A program made the translations under genes and the position numbers. Below are positions 41,423 through 50,244 of a stretch of DNA of 64,000 nucleotides, piece after piece (position 1 is the stretch's first letter; each line of letters opens with the position of its first letter). The notes under the pieces are model-generated. The model saw nothing but the letters and a program-made list of their open reading frames with translations. It was not told the origin of the DNA and searched no databases. The DNA comes from Paenibacillus sp. FSL H8-0048 (lineage in GTDB: Bacteria > Bacillota > Bacilli > Paenibacillales > Paenibacillaceae), in NCBI RefSeq assembly GCF_038002825.1, contig NZ_JBBODF010000001.1, forward strand, positions 7,192,001 to 7,256,000, written 5' to 3'.

Positions 41423-43066
41423 TTACGTAAGATCCAGCGTGCGGTGAGCCGTAGGAGGCATCTCATCACGGTCAGTCAGCAGCTCAATGACAGAGGTCTT
41501 GTTAAGTGCGATAGCCTCGCGGATTGCGGCGGCGAACTCCTCCTGCGTCTCACAGCGGAAGCCGGCTGCACCCAGCGATTCGGCGAATTTCACAGCATCC
41601 ATCGGAACCTCGAAGATCGTACCGTCAATCCGGCCGGTCGTTTTCTCCATGCCCTTGAGCGCCATATCCAGCTGCATATTGTTCACCACGATGAAAATCA
41701 CCGGAATATCCTTGCAAACGGCCGTGTTTATTTCAGCTCCTAGCATCATAAAACAGCCGTCACCGGTTATACAGAAGACGGTCTCCCCGGGAGAGGCTGC
41801 CTTGGCGCCGATGGCCATGCCAATTGAATTGCCCATGCAGGCAAAGTAGGCATCGAATATGAAGCTGCCGGGCCTGCGGACATTGAACCATTTCACCGCA
41901 TTGAAGCCATGGCTGCCATCATCTACGAACACGCTGCTGTTGTAGGGGATTAGTTCGCTCATCGTGCTCATTACCGAAGCCAGAGATAGTCCCGCCAGCA
42001 CGGGCAGCTCGTCATTGTAATCATTGGAGATAGTAATTTCATGCTTGGTGACTGTTGAGGGGTCCAGCTTCTGAAGATACAGCGCCAGGTTGTCCCTTAA
42101 GTCTCCGCCGACAGCGATGGTGGACGAGGTGAGGATTTTGCCGACAAAGGTTGGATCTACGTCGAACTGAATCAGCTGCTGCGGATGATTCTCCGGCTTC
42201 AGGTTGCAGATGGTCATGTCGCTGAGACGGGAGCCCAGAACAATGAACAGGTCGCTGTTGTTCAGCAATTCATCGCCGTGCGACGAGCCTCCAACACCGA
42301 CAGGACCGTGATAGAGAGGGTGATCATAAGCTATGGCGCCTTTGCCGCCTGGAGAGGTGACTACAGGAATGTTGAAGGTTTCGGCCAACTGCACCAGTTC
42401 CTGATGCGCCCCGGAGCGGTTAACGCCTTTACCGGCAATGATCAGAGGGCGGGCGGATTGATTAATCGCCGAGATGACCCGGTCATAGTTCTGATAACTG
42501 ACCAGTCCCTCGCGCTGCGGCAGAACAATCCGGCATTCCGCGAGCCGCTCTGTCTGCACCTCAAACGGAATGCAGAGATGGACCGGACCTTTCCGGTCAC
42601 CGAGGGCGATGGATAGGGCATGGTTGAAAATCGTGCTGAAGTGATCGCCGCGTTCTACGAGCTTGCTGAAGAGGGTGGCCGGCCGGAACATATCCGCCAA
42701 ATCAGCCAGATAGGAAGTGGAATCCTGACATTGGGGAATGCCCAGCTCCTTGATGGACTGATGGCCGGTGATGAAGAGGACGGGAAGATTATTGGCCTTG
42801 GCATGCGCTGCTGCGGTGAGCAGATTCGTTCCGCCCGGACCGGAGGTGCCGAAGGCTACCCCGAGGCTGCCGGTCTTTAGAGCGTAACCGCCGGCGGCGA
42901 AGCCGGAGCTGGATTCGTGCCGGCCGGGGATGAACTCTATGCCATAGTCGACCATTTTCAAAGCGATGGGGCAAATAGACTTGCCTATGATACCAAAAGA
43001 ATGAGTGACTCCCAGATTGCGTAAAGCTTCCGCCATATAATCTGCAACTGTCTTCAGAACATCCAC
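41423..43066 (-). CDS. ThDP-dependent enzyme, acetolactate-synthase-like (possible acyloin synthase)
   Basis: 547 residues with the three-domain fold of ThDP carboligases. The catalytic Glu is in R-H-E-S-S-S-G-F-A-A-G-G-Y-A (Glu 51); the ThDP/Mg site is I-T-G-D-G-C-F ... V-V-N-N; G-P-G-G-T-N and G-S-R-L-S-D are also present. It is related to acetolactate synthases, but no ilvN lies next to it. Such enzymes join decarboxylated 2-keto acids to aldehydes, keto acids or acyl-CoAs. GTG 43066 is the best start although its ribosome site (CGGGG) is weak and very close, and ATG 43036 is less well supported. First gene of the cluster, behind a GEMM-I riboswitch. Confidence 0.83.
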   Translation of the reverse strand: MDVLKTVADYMAEALRNLGVTHSFGIIGKSICPIALKMVDYGIEFIPGRHESSSGFAAGGYALKTGSLGVAFGTSGPGGTNLLTAAAHAKANNLPVLFITGHQSIKELGIPQCQDSTSYLADLADMFRPATLFSKLVERGDHFSTIFNHALSIALGDRKGPVHLCIPFEVQTERLAECRIVLPQREGLVSYQNYDRVISAINQSARPLIIAGKGVNRSGAHQELVQLAETFNIPVVTSPGGKGAIAYDHPLYHGPVGVGGSSHGDELLNNSDLFIVLGSRLSDMTICNLKPENHPQQLIQFDVDPTFVGKILTSSTIAVGGDLRDNLALYLQKLDPSTVTKHEITISNDYNDELPVLAGLSLASVMSTMSELIPYNSSVFVDDGSHGFNAVKWFNVRRPGSFIFDAYFACMGNSIGMAIGAKAASPGETVFCITGDGCFMMLGAEINTAVCKDIPVIFIVVNNMQLDMALKGMEKTTGRIDGTIFEVPMDAVKFAESLGAAGFRCETQEEFAAAIREAIALNKTSVIELLTDRDEMPPTAHRTLDLT

Positions 43067-43100
43067 CCCGCATGTTGTTATTTGTATAAGTCAGCAATAG

Positions 43101-43130
43101 AAAACCTGTACTCAACATTGGAGCACAGGT
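43101..43130 (-). terminator. Riboswitch expression-platform hairpin
   Basis: On the minus strand ACCTGTGCTC pairs with GAGTACAGGT around CAATGTT, followed by TTTTCTATT. It lies between the c-di-GMP aptamer and the ThDP gene and looks like a regulated terminator. Confidence 0.8.
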
Positions 43131-43182
43131 CTGTTGCACGAATCACCATAATCAAACGCGAAACCTAAGGCGTTCACAGTTT

Positions 43183-43283
43183 TTCAGCAACCTGGCTGTC
43201 ATGATCCCACTTCAGAAATGAGACTGTAGATCCATGGCTTTGCGTCATTCCCTTTCGGTGAATTTTGCCGGTATGCGGTTATA
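43183..43283 (-). ncRNA. Cyclic di-GMP-I (GEMM-I) riboswitch
   Basis: Minus-strand landmarks in order: CCGGCAAA, a small stem capped by a GAAA tetraloop (TTCACC-GAAA-GGGAA), TGACGCAAAGCC, a P2 arm and ATGACAGCCAGGTTGCTG. These match the GEMM-I consensus (GGCAAA ... GACGCAAAGCC ... AGCC-GGTTGCC). A terminator hairpin (43101-43130) lies downstream and a promoter upstream. It should make the ThDP/CMD cluster respond to c-di-GMP; whether it turns it on or off cannot be told by eye. Confidence 0.92.
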
Positions 43284-43309
43284 AATCAATCTGTGGAGAA
43301 TTTTCCTTT

Positions 43310-43339
43310 ACAATATATTCCTTGCTGCTCTTTTGTCAA
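43310..43339 (-). promoter_or_regulatory. Promoter of the riboswitch-controlled cluster
   Basis: Minus-strand TTGACA (43339-43334), 18-nt spacer, TATTGT (43315-43310). The expected start lies about 20 nt before the aptamer. Bases 43340-43725 upstream are AT-rich and show no gene. Confidence 0.75.
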
Positions 43340-43725
43340 TAACCCCTGCGAGAAGAAACTCGGAATTTGCCGAATATTCAGGAATAAAAAGGGCTGAATA
43401 TTTGGAATTTCAAACTTTTGAAAATGGTTGTCCCTGGAAGACTAAAGTCTTAAAATGCAAATGAGAATTCTGGGCTATTATTATTAATAGTAAGTACAAA
43501 GACTTATTGTAATCCTGAGTTACTGCAAAATGTTAAGAATTCACTAGATATACAGCACTTAAAGATTCGATGATAGGACTTAAGTAATGGACAGGTGAGA
43601 TGTTGGCTTATAGACAAGCTAAGACAATAGAACGACTATAGTAAAGAAGTGCAAAGCATGCTTTTTACCCTTATGCACAATTTCAACAATTTGTGAATAT
43701 TACATAACAATCTTAGTTTGGCCAG

Positions 43726-43772
43726 AGAAAAAGAGACACCACCCGCAGAAAATCCCGCAGGCGTGTCTCTTT
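43726..43772 (-). terminator. Terminator of the methyl-accepting protein gene
   Basis: AGAGACAC and GGTGTCTCT pair on the minus strand with an inner CCTGCGGG/CTGCGGGT-like part, followed by TTTTTCTCT. Confidence 0.85.
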
Positions 43773-43781
43773 GTACCGAAG

Positions 43782-45032
43782 CTAGAATTTGAAAATATGA
43801 ATCGTTTTTTGCAGATTAAAGACGGCGGAGGTCATCTTCTCTGTCTCTTCAGCCACGGATTGCAGCGCGTGAATCTGTTCGTTCATTGCGGCAGATACCT
43901 CTTCGGTCCCTGCGGCGGTCTCCTGGGTGATGGCTGAGATATTCTCGATCGCGCCGGAGATCTTGAGCGCGCTCTCCAGCATAAGGTCACTCTCTGCGGA
44001 GAAGGAAGCGATCTGTTCGGTTATGTATTGGACACTATGCACAATTTGAGCAAAGATGTTAGCCGTTTCCGTTATCATTTCATTCTGTACCTGAACGACC
44101 TCTTCGTTAATGGCGATATTATCGATGGCCTGCTTGATATCCGCTTCAATGCTGCGGACCAGTCCGAACACCTCTTTGGTGGAAGCGGTGGATTCCTCGG
44201 CCAGCTTGCGGACCTCCTGGGCAACAACTGCGAACCCGCGGCCATGCTCACCTGCACGGGCAGCTTCAATGGAAGCATTGAGCGACAGCAGATTGGTCTG
44301 TTCGGCAATTTCGGTAATTGTCTTGGTTATCATCGTAATGCCGCGTGCGTTCTGTGATAGGGCTTCGATCGTATCCGCCACCTTTTGGGTAGCCTGGATG
44401 TTCTTACGCATGCCTTCGGCTTGGGTATCCACGGATTGCCGTCCCTGTTCAACCAATTCCAGCGTATGTACAGATCTTCTATTCATTTCTTTAGTGGAGT
44501 TCGTATAATTGGAGACTTTGATTTCGATATCCTTGATCGATTCGGTCATATCAGCGATATCCACCGAGATTTCGTTAGCACCCAGAGCCAGCTCATTGGA
44601 GGAGGAGGCCACCTGAGCCATTACAAATTTCAGGTTCTGATTCTTGTCTTCAATCCCGCGGCTGGCGTCCATAACCTGACGGGTAATCTGTGAGGCATCG
44701 GTGAGGATTTTTTTGAGCTTGTCAATCATGGTGTTGAACGAGCGGCTAATGTCACCCATCGAGCCATTCTCGTCGGCACGGCTGGTGAAGTCGCCTTTGG
44801 CAATCGTGTGCGTCACATTGGAGATATCCTCAAATGAAGATGTAAGCGTTCTCTCAATGAAGCGCGCAAGCGGGTAAGTCAGCGCTGCCAGGACGGCGAC
44901 AAGAATAATGCCGATGAGCAGCCTGTCCATCAGTATTAGTGTGATTAAGACAGGGACAGCGAATAAAGCGGCAACCAGGTAACATCCGGTGACGATTTTT
45001 TGTTTCAATGGAAGCTTGTTCATCCAGTCCAT
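43782..45032 (-). CDS. Methyl-accepting chemotaxis protein, no external sensor domain
   Basis: 416 residues. Two helices (about 15-37 and 40-62) with almost no loop between, a HAMP domain (~63-115), then a long coiled coil with the MCP signalling tip: E-I-A-E-Q-T-N-L-L-S-L-N-A-S-I-E-A-A-R-A-G in two parts followed by G-R-G-F-A-V-V-A-Q-E-V-R-K-L-A. The lack of a ligand domain suggests it senses the membrane state, energy or an internal signal. ATG 45032 with GGGGG upstream is the likely start; the region before it is not conserved-looking. No che genes are near. It sits beside the c-di-GMP-controlled cluster but has its own terminator. Confidence 0.9.
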   Translation of the reverse strand: MDWMNKLPLKQKIVTGCYLVAALFAVPVLITLILMDRLLIGIILVAVLAALTYPLARFIERTLTSSFEDISNVTHTIAKGDFTSRADENGSMGDISRSFNTMIDKLKKILTDASQITRQVMDASRGIEDKNQNLKFVMAQVASSSNELALGANEISVDIADMTESIKDIEIKVSNYTNSTKEMNRRSVHTLELVEQGRQSVDTQAEGMRKNIQATQKVADTIEALSQNARGITMITKTITEIAEQTNLLSLNASIEAARAGEHGRGFAVVAQEVRKLAEESTASTKEVFGLVRSIEADIKQAIDNIAINEEVVQVQNEMITETANIFAQIVHSVQYITEQIASFSAESDLMLESALKISGAIENISAITQETAAGTEEVSAAMNEQIHALQSVAEETEKMTSAVFNLQKTIHIFKF

Positions 45033-45105
45033 AATGTAGAGTCCCCCTATAAATAATAATGTGTATTGTAATATTATAGGGGATACTAGTGCATTTGGTC
45101 TATTA

Positions 45106-46059
45106 TTAAAAATCGTATAATGCTGCCGCTTCACGCAGAGCTGAAGCAACCGTATCCGCAAGCTCAGGCGGTGCCGTTACCTTGATGCCCTGACCCAGGG
45201 ACAGGATGATCCGGCTCGCAGACTCCGGCGTGTTGAACTCGGCCTCGGCCCTAATCCAGCCTGGGGCCTCAGAAGGCTCCTGGTGCATCAGGGTGACGTA
45301 ACGCTCCTTCTGCAGCTCTTTCATTGTGCGGTCCCTGACAAGCAGGCTGGCGGGGTACCGGGGCAAGGCAGACTTGAACGCAGCGGTGGAGGTCTCCCAG
45401 TACTCAGACAGGACGAAATCCTCCGGCCGCTCAAAGGACTCCTCTGTGACTTTGGCCTCAGTGATTCTGGAGACCCGGTATGTCCTCAGCTCACTGTCAT
45501 GTCCGGCGGCCAAATACCAGACGCCGCGCTTGACTACAAGCCCCAGCGGTGCAACCAGCCGCTCGGCAGCGTCCTCCCCGCGCAGATAGGTGATGATCAC
45601 CTTGCGGTTCTCCCATAAGGCTCCCTGCAAAGCGGGCAGGCAGGGATAGGTCTCCCCGGAGGGATGCCACCCGGCTCCGTCGATGTGAATCCGCTGGCTG
45701 AGGAAGCTGAAGGGGGTGAGGGGCTGCCTGGTAGCAGCGGCCTGCAGCTTGCGGGATGCTGAGGAGAACTCCTCCTGAATGCCCAGCGCGTTCAGAATCG
45801 CCGGATCGGCGGGCACCAGCAGCGCGGCAATCTCCTTGGTGTTCATTCCGCTCAGGGAATTCCGGTAGCCTTCAGCCAGCTTCCAGCCGCCTTCTCGGCC
45901 GCGCTCCGCCAGCACGGGGATGCCGGAGAAGCTGAGTGCCTCCATATCCCGGAAGACTGTACGCTCTGATACCTCCAGCGTTTGTGCCAGCTCCTTGGAG
46001 CTGATTTTCCCGCGGCTCTGTAAAAGTTGAACAATAGTGATCAGGCGATCCGCTCTCAT
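45106..46059 (-). CDS. WYL-domain HTH transcriptional regulator
   Basis: 317 residues of the YafY/DeoR-like type. N-terminal winged helix (1-60: R-A-D-R-L-I-T-I-V-Q-L-L, then S-S-K-E-L-A-Q-T-L-E-V-S-E-R-T-V-F-R-D in parts), WYL domain (~140-215, with G-V-W-Y-L-A-A-G) and a C-terminal WCX-type extension. Such proteins bind ligands or nucleic acids and repress or activate a neighbour. It is divergent from the SDR gene at 46193 (133 bp apart), the probable target. GGGAGG precedes ATG 46059. Confidence 0.92.
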   Translation of the reverse strand: MRADRLITIVQLLQSRGKISSKELAQTLEVSERTVFRDMEALSFSGIPVLAERGREGGWKLAEGYRNSLSGMNTKEIAALLVPADPAILNALGIQEEFSSASRKLQAAATRQPLTPFSFLSQRIHIDGAGWHPSGETYPCLPALQGALWENRKVIITYLRGEDAAERLVAPLGLVVKRGVWYLAAGHDSELRTYRVSRITEAKVTEESFERPEDFVLSEYWETSTAAFKSALPRYPASLLVRDRTMKELQKERYVTLMHQEPSEAPGWIRAEAEFNTPESASRIILSLGQGIKVTAPPELADTVASALREAAALYDF

Positions 46060-46192
46060 TCTGCTGCCTCCCTAAATGTATTATTTATATATGTCAGTGG
46101 TTGTCATGTATAAGGTATATATTAGACAAGAGTACGGATTAGCGCAAATGATCTTCTAATCCGGGCATGATAGACGAAAGGGAGCGGATCAA

Positions 46193-47035
46193 ATGACAAA
46201 TCTGCAAGGGAAAGTGGCATTGGTAACAGGAGGGAGCAGGGGGGCAGGCAGAGGCATTGCGCTGGAGCTGGCGAAGGCAGGCGCCTATGTATACATTACG
46301 GGCAGGAATGCCGGTATGCCGCAGGAGGCACAAGCAAGAACGCTTGAAGGGGTGCTGGCTGATATCCGCCGTTCAGGCGGGGATGGAGCGGTGATCCGAT
46401 GTGATCATACCAATGACAGTGAGACAGAAGCTGTGATCCGGCAGATTAACGCAGAACAGGGCAGACTGGATATTCTGGTCAATAACGTCTGGGGAGGGAA
46501 TAGTCTCTCTATCGAAAATGAGCCGTTCTGGGAGCAGCCGGTGCAGCATTGGGATCATATGTTCACTGCCGGGGTCCGGGCGCAGCTGATGACTAATTAT
46601 TATGCCATACCACTGATGCGCAGGGAAGGAACGGGGGCGGCGAAATTAATCGTTCATACGACCTTCTGGGATGAGTATAAATACACCGGAAACTTCTACT
46701 ATGATCTGTCCAAAAATGCGCTGGTGCGCATGGCCTACGGATTATCTCTGGAAGTGGCTGCGGACGGCATCGCGGTGATTCCTGTCTCTCCCGGCTGGAT
46801 GCGGACTGAGCTGGTCCTGGACAGCTTCGGCACAGATGAAGAGCACTGGCAGGAGGAGGAAGGACTAAGGGAGACCGAATCAACAGCCTATATCGGACGG
46901 GCAGTTGCAGCGCTTGCTGCCGATCCTGAAGTGATATCCATGACGGGTGTTCCACAGAAGGTAGGGGACCTGGCACGGAAATACGGCTTTACGGACACCG
47001 ACGGCCGGCAGGTGCCTGCCTACCGGATTTTATAG
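46193..47035 (+). CDS. Short-chain dehydrogenase/reductase (SDR)
   Basis: 280 residues, somewhat longer than a classical SDR. NAD(P) motif T-G-G-S-R-G-A-G-R-G (residues 12-21), the N-N-V-W-G-G segment in the N-N-A-G position, and the active site Y-Y-D-L-S-K near 165-170. The catalytic Ser region reads V-H-T-T-F-W and cannot be confirmed. The C-terminus has a long P-E-V-I-S-M-T-G region. Substrate unknown. It is alone, divergent from the WYL regulator, which probably controls it. ATG 46193 follows AAGGGAGCGG. A terminator follows. Confidence 0.88.
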   Translation: MTNLQGKVALVTGGSRGAGRGIALELAKAGAYVYITGRNAGMPQEAQARTLEGVLADIRRSGGDGAVIRCDHTNDSETEAVIRQINAEQGRLDILVNNVWGGNSLSIENEPFWEQPVQHWDHMFTAGVRAQLMTNYYAIPLMRREGTGAAKLIVHTTFWDEYKYTGNFYYDLSKNALVRMAYGLSLEVAADGIAVIPVSPGWMRTELVLDSFGTDEEHWQEEEGLRETESTAYIGRAVAALAADPEVISMTGVPQKVGDLARKYGFTDTDGRQVPAYRIL

Positions 47036-47054
47036 AAATATAAGAATTACGCAA

Positions 47055-47110
47055 AAAACACTCTTTGGAAGTGCGCAGCCCTGGGGCCTGCACTCCCGAA
47101 GAGTGTTTTA
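47055..47110. terminator. Bidirectional terminator between the SDR gene and serA
   Basis: AAACACTCTT and AAGAGTGTTT pair around a GC-rich 34-nt interior; A-run and T-run sit on both sides, so it can end both converging genes. Confidence 0.85.
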
Positions 47111-47127
47111 CTTTGGAAAAATAAGAA

Positions 47128-48720
47128 TTAGAGCAGAATAATCTCCTCAGCGGTGTTGATCTCCGGCAGTCCGGCCAGCTTCACCAGGACCTCCTTCGGC
47201 ACACCCTTATCCACAGTCAGGAGCATAATGGCGGCTCCGCCGACGATGGTACGGCCAACCTGCATGGATGCGATATTGACGCCGTTCTCGCCAAGCAGGG
47301 TGCCGACGAGTCCGATGATACCCGGCTTATCGTTATGCGAGATGACCAGCTGATGGCCTTCCGGAGCAATATCGACAGGGAACTTGTTGACCTTAACGAT
47401 ACGTTCGCCGTAGCCCTGCAGCAGGGTACCGGCAACCAGACGCTCTTCATCATGCTCAGCCTTGAGTGTTACCGTGATGAGGTTGGTGAAGCCTTTGGTT
47501 TTGGAAGCCTTGGTCACCACAACGTTCACATCACGGGTCTTGGCCAGATGCATCGAGTTGACGATGTTCACATCTCCGGCGAAGTGGCGGGTGAGTACAC
47601 CCTTAACCACATAGCGGGTAAGCGGCTGGGTATCCACATCCGAGAGATCACCGGCATACTCCACATGGATCTCGCGGATCGCTCCATCGGTAATCTGTGT
47701 CGCAAAGCTGCCCAGTTTCTCGCCGAGGGTGAAGTACGGCTGCAGCTTGTTCATCACACTAGGTGCAACCGGCGGAATGTTCACCGCGTTGATGAACGGT
47801 TCGTTGCGCAGGATATGGAGGACCTGCTCCGATACATCGATCGCCACGTTCTCCTGGGCTTCAATCGTCGAGGCACCCAGATGGGGAGTCACGATAATCT
47901 TCGGATGCGTAAGGAACGGGTGGTCTGCTTCAGGCGGCTCCTTCTCGAAGACGTCGAATGCAGCGCCGGCTACAATGCCGCTGTCGATCGCTTCTACGAG
48001 CGCCATTTCATCGATGACACCGCCGCGTGCACAGTTGACGATACGCATGCCTTTTTTCATGACTTCGAATTGCGGACGGGAGATCATGTGGCGGGTCTCA
48101 GGGGTAAGCGGTGTGTGAACAGTGATGAAGTCTGCACCGCGTACAATGTCGTCTACCGAAGCAAGCTTCACTTCCATCTTCTCTGCACGGTCAGCCGTCA
48201 GGAACGGGTCATAGGCCAGGATACTCATGCCGAAGGCTTTGGCGCGCTTGGCCACCTCGCTGCCAATCCGGCCCATGCCGAGCACGCCCAGTGTCTTGCC
48301 GCGCAGCTCTACGCCGAGGAAGGTCTTTCTGTCCCATACGCCGGAAATGGTCTTCGCATAGGCCTGAGGAATATGACGGGCCAAGGCCATCATCATGGCA
48401 AAAGCATGTTCACAGGTCGTAATGGTGTTGCCGTCCGGAGCGTTGATAACGACTACACCGCGCTGCGTGGCGGACTCCAGCTTGATGTTGTCCACGCCCA
48501 CTCCGGCCCGGCCGATAACCTTGAGATTAGTACCGGCTGCGATAATTTTGTCCGTTACAGTAGTCTGGCTGCGAACGAGTAAGCCGTCATATTCGCCAAT
48601 GATTGCAACTAGCTCATCTTCACTTAGTCCTGTTTTCTTGTCTACAGTCACATCGCTTGCGTCCATCAATTGCTGAATGCCCAAATCGCTGATCGGGTCC
48701 GATACTAATACTTTAAACAT
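47128..48720 (-). CDS. serA: D-3-phosphoglycerate dehydrogenase
   Basis: 530 residues, the long class with two C-terminal regulatory domains. NAD-binding G-M-G-R-I-G-S-E-V, the R-G-G-V-I-D-E segment, T-P-H-L-G-A-S-T with the catalytic His, an allosteric substrate-binding (ASB) domain (~325-445) and an ACT domain at the end (~455-530: H-N-D-K-P-G-I-I-G and N-I-A-S-M-Q-V-G-R). First step of serine synthesis from 3-phosphoglycerate. GGAGGACAA precedes ATG 48720. A T-box leader controls it. Confidence 0.96.
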   Translation of the reverse strand: MFKVLVSDPISDLGIQQLMDASDVTVDKKTGLSEDELVAIIGEYDGLLVRSQTTVTDKIIAAGTNLKVIGRAGVGVDNIKLESATQRGVVVINAPDGNTITTCEHAFAMMMALARHIPQAYAKTISGVWDRKTFLGVELRGKTLGVLGMGRIGSEVAKRAKAFGMSILAYDPFLTADRAEKMEVKLASVDDIVRGADFITVHTPLTPETRHMISRPQFEVMKKGMRIVNCARGGVIDEMALVEAIDSGIVAGAAFDVFEKEPPEADHPFLTHPKIIVTPHLGASTIEAQENVAIDVSEQVLHILRNEPFINAVNIPPVAPSVMNKLQPYFTLGEKLGSFATQITDGAIREIHVEYAGDLSDVDTQPLTRYVVKGVLTRHFAGDVNIVNSMHLAKTRDVNVVVTKASKTKGFTNLITVTLKAEHDEERLVAGTLLQGYGERIVKVNKFPVDIAPEGHQLVISHNDKPGIIGLVGTLLGENGVNIASMQVGRTIVGGAAIMLLTVDKGVPKEVLVKLAGLPEINTAEEIILL

Positions 48721-48898
48721 GGTCTCTTGTCCTCCTTCAAATGGGAAAGCTTATTGTATATGCCAAGGATTACCGGTTAAGGAAATCCGCAGTACCAGAA
48801 CTTACAAGAGCATAATGAACACCTTGACACCGGGGTAACGCGCTGTCGCACAAAAGAAACAGCATGCAGAGCTACCAGATTCATAGGAATATGGCAAT

Positions 48899-49170
48899 AA
48901 AAAAACTCCCAACCCCATACTACTGCCGTAGTAAGGGACGAGAGTTGTCGTGGTACCACCCTAATTCACTGCGACGGTTAAGAAGCAGCCTCATTGGCCT
49001 GCAAAGGCCACACTGGTAACGGAGTGATCCGATTGTATCTACTCATGTGTTCAATACAATATCTCAGGAGCGCTAAAGATTAATGTCCGTCACCGGTTCT
49101 CACCACCCACCGGCTCTCTGAAGACTGCAAGTAATCTTTGTTCCATCATCGGTTTTGCTTGATTAATTTG
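48899..49170 (-). ncRNA. T-box leader of serA (probable AGC serine specifier)
   Basis: On the minus strand: stem I with AGAGAGCCGGTGGGTGGTG-AGAACCGG, a specifier-loop segment TTTAGCGCTCCTGAG where AGC (Ser) is the codon in the expected place, the T-box AGGGTGGTACCACG (48962-48949), and a terminator stem ending GGGAGTTTTTTT (48899-48945). Uncharged tRNA-Ser should favour the antiterminator and serA expression. The T-box reads TGGT, which pairs with an A discriminator base best, or with G by wobble; tRNA-Ser usually carries G. Confidence 0.9.
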
Positions 49171-49174
49171 TCAT

Positions 49175-49204
49175 AATGTAACATGGTGATGCCAAGTGTG
49201 TCAA
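49175..49204 (-). promoter_or_regulatory. Promoter of the serA T-box transcript
   Basis: Minus-strand TTGACA (49204-49199), 18 nt, TACATT (49180-49175), just ahead of the T-box leader. Confidence 0.7.
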
Positions 49205-49271
49205 TAGGATTCTTCTGCGCGGGTCCGCCTTGAAGTGGACCGTAATTTTCGTTATGATGCAATAACTGGTC

Positions 49272-50177
49272 CTACTCGTAGAAGAAGGGGAGCTGCGGCA
49301 TGATTTCCTTGCCGTAATATTGTTCCCGCCACTTGATGAAGTCCTGCTCCTGCACCGCTCCGGTGGAGGTAAGCAGAGTGACGGAAGACTGAATATTATT
49401 CAGCTTCAGCGAGCTGGCGGTCCCAGAGTAGATCATATCATCAATCTTGGCAGTGATATCCTGCGGATCATATCCGGCATAGATGCCGCGGTTCAGCATC
49501 ATATCGGCAATGGAAGCGTTCTTGAGCAAGAACGGCATTTTTTTCCACTGAATGAAAGATATTGTCTTGAGCTCTCCGGACTGCTGCGGAATGGACGAAT
49601 TAGTCTTAGACCCCCATTTCAGCATAGAATCATAGAAGTTCTTCTGGGCCAGCAGCCCGAATCTCACGGCACTGGTTGTGAAGTTGTCGCTTCTCAGCAA
49701 TTTGGCGGCTTCGGCGCCGGAAGCACCCGCAGTCACCTTGCCGGAGGCTTGGGAGAAGAGTGTGAGACTTTTAAGAATATTGAGCTGAGATTCATAGAGC
49801 ATCGGTGAATTAGTGAAGAGTGAATCCTGGGTAACCTTAGCATACTGCTTGTCGGCCAGAATACTCAGATTCTTCAGCGTTGCCGCGTTCTGGCGTGCAT
49901 CCGTGCTGCGGGCAAGATCACCCACCTGTTCGTTCCAATTGCGCTTGAATTCCCGGTAGGGCAGAAATACGTTATGATAAAAGGTGACAAGATCCTGCTG
50001 CTGGTAGGAGCCTGAGAATTCCTGGGCGCTTGGACGGTCCTTCAGCTGTGAATACTTGGCCTCTGTCTTGTCGGCTCCAACCTTGACTCCCGTGAAAAAT
50101 GAAGCGAATGCGGATATTAAAAAAAACAAAAAACCTAGTGTGTACATCATTTGAGTGCGGGAGGTACGGCTGTTCAT
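49272..50177 (-). CDS. Single-pass membrane protein of unknown function
   Basis: 301 residues. One N-terminal helix (~12-30, M-M-Y-T-L-G-F-L-F-F-L-I), then a mostly helical, soluble part outside the membrane with no catalytic motif recognised. It contains a Q-Y-A-K-V-T segment, several L-x-x-L heptads and ends in Q-L-P-F-F-Y-E. GAAGGAGC precedes ATG 50177. It is between serA and the ypbD-like gene, divergent from the latter by 67 bp. I do not recognise it; it may be a Paenibacillaceae-specific surface or spore-envelope protein, but nothing in the sequence shows that. Confidence 0.55.
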   Translation of the reverse strand: MNSRTSRTQMMYTLGFLFFLISAFASFFTGVKVGADKTEAKYSQLKDRPSAQEFSGSYQQQDLVTFYHNVFLPYREFKRNWNEQVGDLARSTDARQNAATLKNLSILADKQYAKVTQDSLFTNSPMLYESQLNILKSLTLFSQASGKVTAGASGAEAAKLLRSDNFTTSAVRFGLLAQKNFYDSMLKWGSKTNSSIPQQSGELKTISFIQWKKMPFLLKNASIADMMLNRGIYAGYDPQDITAKIDDMIYSGTASSLKLNNIQSSVTLLTSTGAVQEQDFIKWREQYYGKEIMPQLPFFYE

Positions 50178-50244
50178 GATTAGGTGCTCCTTCGTATAGG
50201 TAAATTAACTTATGTAAAAACATTTATAGAACAGGCAGGTTATA

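Noticed and set aside
47335..48582. A 415-codon plus-strand frame over serA
   Set aside because: Opposite-strand shadow of serA; composition is unlike a protein and no ribosome site is present.
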